Shown: positions 24,752 through 32,816 of the stretch, piece after piece
Layout: every line of letters begins with the position of its first letter
Position numbering within the stretch: position 1 is the first letter of the stretch
NCBI RefSeq assembly: GCF_003865075.1
Contig: NZ_BHWB01000012.1
Coordinates: 62,001-126,000, forward strand
Length of the DNA: 64,000 nucleotides
Direction of reading: 5' to 3'
Source of the DNA: Bacteroides faecalis
GTDB lineage: Bacteria > Bacteroidota > Bacteroidia > Bacteroidales > Bacteroidaceae
Translations under genes and position numbers: made by a program
The notes under the pieces: generated by a model
What the model was told of the DNA's origin: nothing
The model's input: only the letters and a program-made list of their open reading frames with translations
Databases searched by the model: none

Positions 24752-26767
24752 ATGAAAACACCAATAAAATTGATTTTTATTTCTTTGCTTACAATAATAG
24801 TTAGTTTCTATTCTTGTTCAGAGATAAGAAAGGAGTCACATATACCTTCTTTATTAGATATAGCTCTTCAACAAGCTAAAAATAATCGGCCTGAGCTTGA
24901 AAAAGTTTTGTCTTATTATCGGTTACATCCGGCAGATAGTCTTAAATATCGTGCCGCTTGTTTCCTGATAGAAAATATGCCATATTATACATATTATAAA
25001 GGTGAACGCTTGGAGCAGTATCTTACTTTCTATTCGTTGTTGCGTGAAACTCGCGGTACCAATATTACTCCTCGAGCGGTGGTTGATTCAGTCTATTATA
25101 TGTATGGACCTTTTCATTTGGACTCTTTGCAATCCTATAAGGATATTGAAACAGTCGATTCTGCTTATTTATGTAATAATATTGAATGGGCATTTAAGGT
25201 TTGGCATGAACAACCTTGGGGAAAAAATGTATCATTTACAGATTTTTGTGAGTATATTCTTCCGTATCGTATTGCGGATGAGACACTGAGTGATTGGCGT
25301 GAAAATATATATCATAAATATAATCATTTGCTTGATTCTTTCCGTATTTCAGATATAGTTGATAAAGATGATCCGGCTGTTGCAGCACGTTGTCTGCTGG
25401 ATTCTTTGCGTAAAAGGAGTAAGTTTTTCACTACAACTGTTCCTCCTGAACTTCCTCATGTAGGACCGGAGGTCGCTCAGAACAGAACAGGAAGCTGTCG
25501 GGAACTTTCCGATTATGTTGTATATGTATGTCGTGCCTTGGGAATTCCCTGTGCTATCGATTTCATGCCAATTCATGGTGATGGAAATGACGGTCACCAA
25601 TGGGTATCATTTTCCGGTAGGTATGGTGACTTGTATTATCAGGAATTTCTAGACGCTTTGAAAGAAGTACGAAATAGCAAGATATATGGTTCCTCTAAGA
25701 TAAAAGTCTATCGTAATACTTTTAGTCTTAATTGTGATATGAAAGAGGAAATGCAAAAACTAGATTCTGTTGTTGTTCCTTTTTTTAAAAGTCCTCATGT
25801 CATTGATGTTACAGATTTATATGCAAAAAGTTATAAGAAAGAGTTGAAGATTCCGTCGAAATCAATTTATAAAGGTAAACCACATTCGCGTATTGCTTAT
25901 CTTTGTGCTAGTAGCCGGATGAGTTGGGAGCCTGTAGCATGGACCGAATTTGACGGGCAAAATTTAGTTTTTTCAAATATACAAAGAGGACCTGTAATGC
26001 GTGTAGCTACTTATGAGCAAGGACATCTCCGTTTTTGGACTGATCCGTTTGAAGTGACAATTTCTAATGAATTTCATTTCTTCACTCCATTAGATAGTGT
26101 GCAAGATGTTACTTTGTTTTCCAAATACTCTTTGCAGTCGGAAGAAAAGTTTCAGAATCGTATGCTTGGAGGAACTTTTGAAGTGAGTAATGATCCGGCT
26201 TTTCAGCAGAAGGAGATCATACATATGATAGGGCGTAAACCGGAACGGTTACAAACAGTTGTTTATCTTAATTCTGTGAAACCTTATCGCTATATTCGTT
26301 ATGTTGGCCCTGAGGAGGCACATTGTAATGTGGCTGAAATTACTTTTTATGCAGTTAATGATACTATTCCATTGAAAGGGAGAGCGATGGGGACTCCCGG
26401 TTGTTATCAAAAAGATGGTTCACATGAATATCCGAATGTGTTCGATGGTAATACGGAGACATCTTTCGATTGTTTGGCGGTTTCCGGTGGCTGGGCTGGT
26501 TTAGATTTAGGCAGTCCTAAGCGGATAGGGAGGATTGTTTATACGCCTCGTAACTATGATAATTATATACGTCCGGGTGATGAATACGAATTATTTTGCT
26601 GTATTGGAAGGGATAAATGGGATTCTTTTGGTGTACAGATTTCCAAGGCAGATACTTTGGTCTATAAAGATGTTCCTGTTAATGCTTTATTACTATTGAA
26701 AAATTATTCTCGTGGTACGCAGGAAAGGATTTTTGCCTATGAAGATGGAAAGCAGGTTTGGAAATAA
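24752..26767 (+). CDS. transglutaminase-like lipoprotein with discoidin domain (module 2)
   Basis: A 671-residue lipoprotein (lipobox FYSC), the full-length paralog of the 9696 protein. The core contains RTGSC with Cys249 and GHQW with His282; the third site reads YYQEF. A discoidin domain fills about 510-671 (EYPNVFDGN, GGWAGLDLGSPK, YIRPGDEYELF). Signature segments FLIENMPYYTYY and EWAFKVWHEQPWGKN are kept. It probably acts at the cell surface on protein or peptide substrates, possibly anchored to glycan through the discoidin domain. It heads an operon with two exported proteins 43 bp and more downstream. Confidence 0.85.
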   Translation: MKTPIKLIFISLLTIIVSFYSCSEIRKESHIPSLLDIALQQAKNNRPELEKVLSYYRLHPADSLKYRAACFLIENMPYYTYYKGERLEQYLTFYSLLRETRGTNITPRAVVDSVYYMYGPFHLDSLQSYKDIETVDSAYLCNNIEWAFKVWHEQPWGKNVSFTDFCEYILPYRIADETLSDWRENIYHKYNHLLDSFRISDIVDKDDPAVAARCLLDSLRKRSKFFTTTVPPELPHVGPEVAQNRTGSCRELSDYVVYVCRALGIPCAIDFMPIHGDGNDGHQWVSFSGRYGDLYYQEFLDALKEVRNSKIYGSSKIKVYRNTFSLNCDMKEEMQKLDSVVVPFFKSPHVIDVTDLYAKSYKKELKIPSKSIYKGKPHSRIAYLCASSRMSWEPVAWTEFDGQNLVFSNIQRGPVMRVATYEQGHLRFWTDPFEVTISNEFHFFTPLDSVQDVTLFSKYSLQSEEKFQNRMLGGTFEVSNDPAFQQKEIIHMIGRKPERLQTVVYLNSVKPYRYIRYVGPEEAHCNVAEITFYAVNDTIPLKGRAMGTPGCYQKDGSHEYPNVFDGNTETSFDCLAVSGGWAGLDLGSPKRIGRIVYTPRNYDNYIRPGDEYELFCCIGRDKWDSFGVQISKADTLVYKDVPVNALLLLKNYSRGTQERIFAYEDGKQVWK

Positions 26768-26810
26768 TGAAGTTTATAATAAAATATTGTTTAACTAAAT
26801 AAAAGTAGAA

Positions 26811-27563
26811 ATGAAGAAAATAAAATTTCCTTTATTCCTTGTAGGAATGTTGGTTGCTCTTGTTGCTTGCGAACAAGACTATGATTTTGTCTCTGATTCA
26901 GATGTATTGGAAGCTAATGAAAAGAGTATTTCAGCATTGAAAATGAGAAGTGCTTCGGCAGAAATTGTACCATTGTATATGGCATTGGACTCAGTACCTG
27001 AGTGGGTAAAAAGAGAAGTGACGTCAGAACAATATGAATTATGGAAGATTTTGAGTTCTAAATATGAAATTGACTATTCTTTTATGAAAGGTCAATTAAC
27101 AGAGAAAAGAAAGGCTCATATTTATAGTGGAATAAGCAGGATATGTACGGATATTTCGAATGGGAAAATTGATAAACCTATGGGGAGGCTTAGATTTCTG
27201 CGCGATGAGGATATTATGAAAATATCTAAACTGGAGAGGCTGTCAAAAGAGGAATCAGGAAATTTTGATTCTTATTCAACAGTATTGCAAGTGTTTAGCC
27301 ATCCTAGGTTGGATATAAGAGTGAAAACTGTATTATCTTATTCATATAATAAAGAATCAAAAGAAGCACGAAATATAAATATGGGTAGCCCATATGTAGA
27401 CACTGATGATTTAAAAATGGGAGCATCTGTAAATGGACAGTCGCAAGCAAACTATAATGATTATGGTTATATTTCTGTATCATGTGCAGGTACATTAAGT
27501 TATTATGATAATGGAGTATACGGCTCTAATGATTTTTCATTCAATGATAGTGTGTATCTTTAA
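26811..27563 (+). CDS. small lipoprotein of module 2
   Basis: A 250-residue lipoprotein (lipobox LVAC). The central part contains ALDSVPEWVKREVTSEQYELW and is homologous to the next gene over about 75 residues. The C-terminal ~60 residues are rich in Gly, Asn, Tyr and Ser and look extracellular. No known domain. Its place between the transglutaminase and the ligase parallels the exported pair of module 1, although the two pairs do not align with each other. Confidence 0.65.
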   Translation: MKKIKFPLFLVGMLVALVACEQDYDFVSDSDVLEANEKSISALKMRSASAEIVPLYMALDSVPEWVKREVTSEQYELWKILSSKYEIDYSFMKGQLTEKRKAHIYSGISRICTDISNGKIDKPMGRLRFLRDEDIMKISKLERLSKEESGNFDSYSTVLQVFSHPRLDIRVKTVLSYSYNKESKEARNINMGSPYVDTDDLKMGASVNGQSQANYNDYGYISVSCAGTLSYYDNGVYGSNDFSFNDSVYL

Positions 27564-27576
27564 TTAATTATGAGAT

Positions 27577-28245
27577 ATGAAAATTAAAAATATAATAATT
27601 GTATTTACTCTGTTATTATCATTAGCAGGTAATGCTCAAACCTCTTTTAGTGATAGAGCTCCATTAGACTCAGTACCTGAATGGGTAAAAGAAAAAGTTA
27701 CACCAAAAGAATATGAAATATGGAAAACAATGAGTAGTGTGTTTTACATAGATTATTCTATTCTGAAAACAGAGCTTTCTCCTGAACGGAAACAAGAAAT
27801 CTATGATGGACTTAAAAAAATATGTGAAGGAATTGAAAAAGGGGAATTTTCACATCGAGTTGGTACAGGATTTACTTTTGCAAAAGAAAATCCTATTGAT
27901 ACGACTTTTCAGTGGAAATTATGTGAACTGACTCAGATAGACGAAAATATTCAATTGTGTAAACGGGAAGCTAGTGTTTATCAAAGTGTACACTCAAACA
28001 GTGTAGAACTAGTTTGCACAGTTTGGTATATTTATAATTCTCAAAAGAAAGAGGTTCATATTGTGAAATATGAAATTTCACCTAATGGGTCACATTGTAA
28101 ATTTCAAGGAGGAATGGGAATGGTTTATCAAAAGAATTTGAATCGTTTGCAGGGATCTTATGCGGGTACTTTTCGATATGAAATAGGTGGAAGAAAGTAT
28201 TGTGATCAGTTGGAGAAGTCATTTGCCTTTTCTATTGATAAGTAA
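27577..28245 (+). CDS. small exported protein of module 2
   Basis: A 222-residue protein with a cleavable signal peptide (LLSLAGNAQ). The segment PLDSVPEWVKEKVTPKEYEIW is shared with the preceding lipoprotein, so the two genes are a tandem duplication. The C-terminal half is beta-rich with single Cys residues and no recognised domain. Starts 13 bp after the previous stop and ends 12 bp before the ligase-like gene, indicating one operon. Confidence 0.65.
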   Translation: MKIKNIIIVFTLLLSLAGNAQTSFSDRAPLDSVPEWVKEKVTPKEYEIWKTMSSVFYIDYSILKTELSPERKQEIYDGLKKICEGIEKGEFSHRVGTGFTFAKENPIDTTFQWKLCELTQIDENIQLCKREASVYQSVHSNSVELVCTVWYIYNSQKKEVHIVKYEISPNGSHCKFQGGMGMVYQKNLNRLQGSYAGTFRYEIGGRKYCDQLEKSFAFSIDK

Positions 28246-28257
28246 TAGAAATATACT

Positions 28258-29709
28258 ATGCAATTTGTTTTTCTATTATTTCTATTACTAGGTATTTGGG
28301 AACTTGGAATAGGGTCTTGGCAATGTGTAAATGCTTTCTTTAATGACTGGTCTTATCAAACCATTTGTGGAACATTTAATAATCCGGGACCTTATTCTAT
28401 GTTTATTGTTATGATTCTTCCTATTGCATGGTTTTATATTTTACGGATAAAGTTTTTTCTTGTTGAGAATTATCAATATAAGTTGATCACTATATTGTCT
28501 ATTGTTTATATTTTATTGTCTTTTCTTGTACTTCCATTTAGTATGAGTAGGACTGCATGGATAGCAGCATTAGTTAGTTGTGGAATAATGACGTGCTTAT
28601 ATATTTCAGAGCATAAGCGCTTTGTAGTAGGCAGAGGGTCTATGACTGTACTTATTTGTTCGTTAGTCCTATCTATGTTTCTTCTATACGGTCTTAAGAA
28701 AAACTCAGCAGATGGTAGACTTCTGATTTGGAAAGTCTCATATTCTATTATAAAAGAGAATTTTGCAAGTGGAGTGGGGAGTGGATATTTTTCCAGTGCA
28801 TATGGAGATGCGCAAGAAAAATATTTTCGTGATAATAAAGGCACAGAACATGAAAAATATATTGCGGGAGCACCAGATTTTGCATATAATGAATATCTAC
28901 AGATAATAGTAGAATATGGCATAAAAGGACTATTGATACTTGTTTTTGTAATTAGTTATTCGTTTTATAATTTATCACGTATGAATTTCCAATACCGAAT
29001 GCCACTTATAGGAATGTTTGTCAGTTTATTAACGGTCGCATTTTTTTCTTATCCTTTTCGGAATATGTATACGTGCTTATTATCTTCATGTATTATAATT
29101 ATAGTTATGTTATTTTCGACTGAGAAAGCCTGTTTGAGAAATATGATTCCAAGATATGGATTCATATTGTTTTCTTTATTGGTGGTTTCTTGGAAAATAT
29201 GTTCTTCATTCGGGCATTCAGGAAATGTTAAAACTGCATATGAGCAATGGGCTTTGTTAAAACCGCATTTTGATGCCGAGCAATATAGTGAGATAACTTC
29301 CAATTATACTGTATTATATCCATATTTAAAATCTGATGCAGAATTTTTATTTGAATATGGACAATGTTTATCAAATATAAAACGGTATACAGAAAGTAAT
29401 CTAATATTACAAGAAGGACTTAAGCATAGTGGGGATCCTATGTTTTTAAATATATTAGGAAAAAATTATCAGCAATTAGGGGAGTATCAATTGGCCGAAC
29501 AGGTGTTTTATAAGGCTTATTATCGAATTCCTCATAAGATATATCCTTTATATTTATTGATGAATCTGTATAAAGAACTTCATCAGGAAAAAGATATGCT
29601 TTCTATTGCGTATCGTATTGTGAATCATAAAAGTAAGGTTAATTCATTAGAAACTGAATATATTAAAAATATGGTTAGAGAAGAATTAGGAAAAAGTTTC
29701 TTACCTTAA
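28258..29709 (+). CDS. O-antigen-ligase-like membrane protein with TPRs, short N-terminus (module 2)
   Basis: A 483-residue paralog of the 11760 protein. Shared motifs are GTFNNPGPYS, FSMSRTAWIA, NSADGRLLIW followed by GVGSGYF, a periplasmic loop ending NEYLQII, and C-terminal TPR-like repeats (about 360-460). About 70 residues and two membrane helices present at the start of the module-1 protein are absent here, so topology differs or the 5' end was lost. The start at 28258 lies 12 bp after the previous stop. It may transfer glycan to a periplasmic acceptor; the substrate is unknown. Confidence 0.75.
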   Translation: MQFVFLLFLLLGIWELGIGSWQCVNAFFNDWSYQTICGTFNNPGPYSMFIVMILPIAWFYILRIKFFLVENYQYKLITILSIVYILLSFLVLPFSMSRTAWIAALVSCGIMTCLYISEHKRFVVGRGSMTVLICSLVLSMFLLYGLKKNSADGRLLIWKVSYSIIKENFASGVGSGYFSSAYGDAQEKYFRDNKGTEHEKYIAGAPDFAYNEYLQIIVEYGIKGLLILVFVISYSFYNLSRMNFQYRMPLIGMFVSLLTVAFFSYPFRNMYTCLLSSCIIIIVMLFSTEKACLRNMIPRYGFILFSLLVVSWKICSSFGHSGNVKTAYEQWALLKPHFDAEQYSEITSNYTVLYPYLKSDAEFLFEYGQCLSNIKRYTESNLILQEGLKHSGDPMFLNILGKNYQQLGEYQLAEQVFYKAYYRIPHKIYPLYLLMNLYKELHQEKDMLSIAYRIVNHKSKVNSLETEYIKNMVREELGKSFLP

Positions 29710-29826
29710 TTTTTTATGTTTGGTAAATATATAAGTAGGGAGCATTGATAGATAACTATGAGATGATAAATTGGTGCTTTCTCAATAATGAAATAAAAAG
29801 AAGTTGAATTAATTAACAACATAATC

Positions 29827-32709
29827 ATGGCAAAACATCTTATTTATCTGCTATTCATCTTTTTGATGATGGCATGTACAAGGGGGACAAAGTATTCTGA
29901 CGAAACTATAAAAAATGAACTACGTGCCCCGTCTTATCCACTGTTCTCACTTCATCCACAGGTACGTTTGTGGTCTTCTGCGGATAAATTAACCGATAGA
30001 AATATCACTTTTACAAATGGGAAAACTTTTCCTTTTGTGGGATTTCTACGAGTAGATGGTGTGATATACCGTTTTATGGGAAGTGAAGAATTACCTATGC
30101 AGGCGATTGCACCGATGGGCTTCGATTCTGAAAAATGGGAAGGGAGATTCACTAGTCTTATGCCTGAGGTCGGTTGGGAACAACCGGGATTTGATGATAA
30201 ATACTGGCAAGTGGGAGAAGGTGCGTTTGGAACGAAGGATAGACGAGAGGTGAAGACTCAGTGGCTTTCATCGGATATATGGGTACGAAGAGAGGTCGTT
30301 GTTGATCCGTATCTGCTTGAACATAGGAAAATTTACCTACGTTATTCTCATGATGATGGCCTCCAATTGTATATTAATGGAAAACAATTGGTCAGTAAAG
30401 TAGATGGCACAGCGTCGAACGTAAAAGTGGAAATTCCGGATTCTATTCTGGATACGATGAGAGAAGGGAAAGCATTGATTGCTGCTCATTGTGAGAATAA
30501 GGGAAAAAGTGCGTTACTGGATTTCGGATTGTTTGCGGATGAACCGGAAACCCTTATAGAGAAGGTTGCACCAATGGGAAAATGGCTGGGGAGATATACC
30601 ACAGAGGAACCAGATGAAGCTTGGACGACGGCAACATTTAACGATGGTACTTGGGCAGAGGGAGAGGCAATGTTTGGTACAGAAGGTGAACAAGATGTAC
30701 ATACTCCTTGGAATACCTCAAGACTCTGGGTAAGGAGGAAAGTTGTTTTCGATTCTTTATTGGTGAAAAACAAACAGCTTTGTATGCGTTATTCACATAA
30801 TGATGCGATTCGGTTGTTTATTAATGGAAAGCAATTGGTAAGCTCCGGATTTAAGGCGAAAAATGATGTTCGAACAGAAATCCCGGATTCAATTGTTGAA
30901 ACAATGAAGAATGGAGAAGCATTGATAGCTGCCCGTTGTGAAAATTGGGGTGGAAAGGCTTGGGCTGACTTTGGCTTGTATGCTGAACCTAAAGAAGCTG
31001 TGCAGAAATCTGTTGATGTGCAAGCTACTCAGACCCATTATATGTTTGAGTGTGGAGATGTGGAATTGAAGCTTACTTTCACAACTCCTTATTTATTGAA
31101 TGATTTGAAAGTTCTTAGCCAACCGGTGAATTACATTTCTTATCAGGCCAAAGCTTTAGATGGTAAAGAACATGATGTGGCAATTTATTTTGAAGTTGAT
31201 CCACATAAAACTTTTCGTGCAGGACAGACTACACAAATATATGAAAAAGATGGATTAGTGTTAATGAAAACCGGTCGCGAAAACCAAAAGTTATGGGTCG
31301 ATAAAGAGAAAGATGCTCCCGGTTGGGGATATTTATATTTAGGTACAAAGGGTGATGTTACATATGCTCAAGGAGATGCTGCAGAAATGCGTACGCACTT
31401 TATGAAAGAAGGAGATTTAAAGGAAATGCGTAAGTCTGATGAAAAACGCTATACGGCGTTTGCACAGGAGTTGGAATTGGATAGTGCATTTCCACAACAT
31501 CTGACAATCTCTTTTGATGGACTCTGTACGATGTCTTATTTTGGGGAGGACTTGTTCCCCTATTGGAATAAAGAGGGTACAAAGAAGATAGAAGAACTGT
31601 ATGAAAATGCAGAAAAGGATTATAAGGAAGTGATGGCTAAATGTTATGCTTTCGATCGTCAACTGATGGAGGAGGCATATCTTGCCGGAGGAAAAGAATA
31701 TGCAGAACTTTGTGCATTGGCTTACCACCAGACTGTAGCATCTTTTCAAATGTCTGAGACATCGGACAATGAAATGCTTTATTTTACTCCACTGGTTGGT
31801 ACTGTAGATACTTATTATGCAGCTTCACCGCTATTCCTTTATTATAATCCGGAGATATTGAAAGCAATGCTTGCTCCTTTCTTTTATTATAGTGAAAGTG
31901 GAAAATGGAATAAACCATATCCGGCTCATGATCTGGGAGGATATCCGTTTGTTAATGGACCGGGAAAAGGAGCAGACCTTCCTATTGAAGAAGCAGGAAA
32001 CATGCTGATCATGGTAGCTGCTATGGCTAAAGTGGAACAGGACGTGAGCTATGCAGAAAAGCACTGGGAGACTTTGTCGAAATGGGCTAATTATCTTTTA
32101 GAGAATGGAACGGATACGAAAGAACAGATTAATGCAGGTAGCTTTGTGAGTCGTTGTCCACATCATGCCAACTTATCTGTAAAAGGTGTTTTAGGAATTG
32201 CTTCGTATGGTTTACTGGCAAGAATGTTGAAAAAGCAGGAAGAGGCGGATAAATATTTATCGGCAGCTAAAGAGATGTCTAAAGAATGGGAAATGCTGGC
32301 TAATGATGGAGATCATTACCGATTGGCTTTTGACCGACTGGATAGTTGGGGGCAGAAGTATAATCTAGTTTGGGATAGATTACTTGGATTGAATATTTTT
32401 CCTGAAAGAGTTATAGAACAGGAAACTGCTTTTTATGCTACGAAGTTTGGCACTTATGGTTGCCCGCTAGACAGCGAAACAAATAATGTAAAAGCAGAGT
32501 GGAGCGTATGGACTGCTTCTTTGAATAAGGATAGTGTGCAGTTCCGTAAGTTTCTTCTCCCGCTTTATCAGTTTATGAATGAAACTAAAACTCGTGTACC
32601 AATGCCGGATGCTTATAATGTGTCTGACAAAGGGACTTTAACAAGATATTGGGGAAGACCGGTGGTAGGGGGTTATTTTATCCGGTTATTAGAAAAAGAG
32701 ATGGAATGA
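29827..32709 (+). CDS. glutaminase-family (DUF4964/DUF5127/DUF4965) lipoprotein (module 2)
   Basis: A 960-residue lipoprotein (lipobox MMAC), almost the same length as the module-1 paralog and similar throughout. DUF4964-like N-terminus (LRAPSYPLFSLHP), two tandem beta-sandwich repeats with GFDDKYW and FNDGTW motifs, DUF5127 (VDVQATQTHYMFECGDVELK) and the toroid domain with AHDLGGYP, PIEEAGNMLIM and HHANLSVK. The tandem sandwich insertion is therefore older than the module duplication. Probable surface or periplasmic enzyme; a substrate cannot be assigned from sequence. The gene closes module 2. Confidence 0.85.
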   Translation: MAKHLIYLLFIFLMMACTRGTKYSDETIKNELRAPSYPLFSLHPQVRLWSSADKLTDRNITFTNGKTFPFVGFLRVDGVIYRFMGSEELPMQAIAPMGFDSEKWEGRFTSLMPEVGWEQPGFDDKYWQVGEGAFGTKDRREVKTQWLSSDIWVRREVVVDPYLLEHRKIYLRYSHDDGLQLYINGKQLVSKVDGTASNVKVEIPDSILDTMREGKALIAAHCENKGKSALLDFGLFADEPETLIEKVAPMGKWLGRYTTEEPDEAWTTATFNDGTWAEGEAMFGTEGEQDVHTPWNTSRLWVRRKVVFDSLLVKNKQLCMRYSHNDAIRLFINGKQLVSSGFKAKNDVRTEIPDSIVETMKNGEALIAARCENWGGKAWADFGLYAEPKEAVQKSVDVQATQTHYMFECGDVELKLTFTTPYLLNDLKVLSQPVNYISYQAKALDGKEHDVAIYFEVDPHKTFRAGQTTQIYEKDGLVLMKTGRENQKLWVDKEKDAPGWGYLYLGTKGDVTYAQGDAAEMRTHFMKEGDLKEMRKSDEKRYTAFAQELELDSAFPQHLTISFDGLCTMSYFGEDLFPYWNKEGTKKIEELYENAEKDYKEVMAKCYAFDRQLMEEAYLAGGKEYAELCALAYHQTVASFQMSETSDNEMLYFTPLVGTVDTYYAASPLFLYYNPEILKAMLAPFFYYSESGKWNKPYPAHDLGGYPFVNGPGKGADLPIEEAGNMLIMVAAMAKVEQDVSYAEKHWETLSKWANYLLENGTDTKEQINAGSFVSRCPHHANLSVKGVLGIASYGLLARMLKKQEEADKYLSAAKEMSKEWEMLANDGDHYRLAFDRLDSWGQKYNLVWDRLLGLNIFPERVIEQETAFYATKFGTYGCPLDSETNNVKAEWSVWTASLNKDSVQFRKFLLPLYQFMNETKTRVPMPDAYNVSDKGTLTRYWGRPVVGGYFIRLLEKEME

Positions 32710-32743
32710 GAGAGTATCAGATTTATTTTAGTGCATAAAAAAT

Positions 32744-32796
32744 AAACGATGAACGGATTTTGCATGTGATAATGCAACTCGTTCATCGTTTTTCTT
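32744..32796. terminator. bidirectional hairpin terminator
   Basis: AAACGATGAACG (32744-32755) pairs with CGTTCATCGTTT (32780-32791), with A-rich and T-rich flanks on both sides. It serves both the module-2 gene (+) and the M16 gene (-). Confidence 0.8.
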
Positions 32797-32816
32797 ATTA
32801 TAGGATTTTATAAATC

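Noticed and set aside
9696..32709. prophage or integrative element carrying the modules
   Set aside because: No integrase, relaxase, tra or phage structural gene, no tRNA and no attachment-type repeats were found around the modules.
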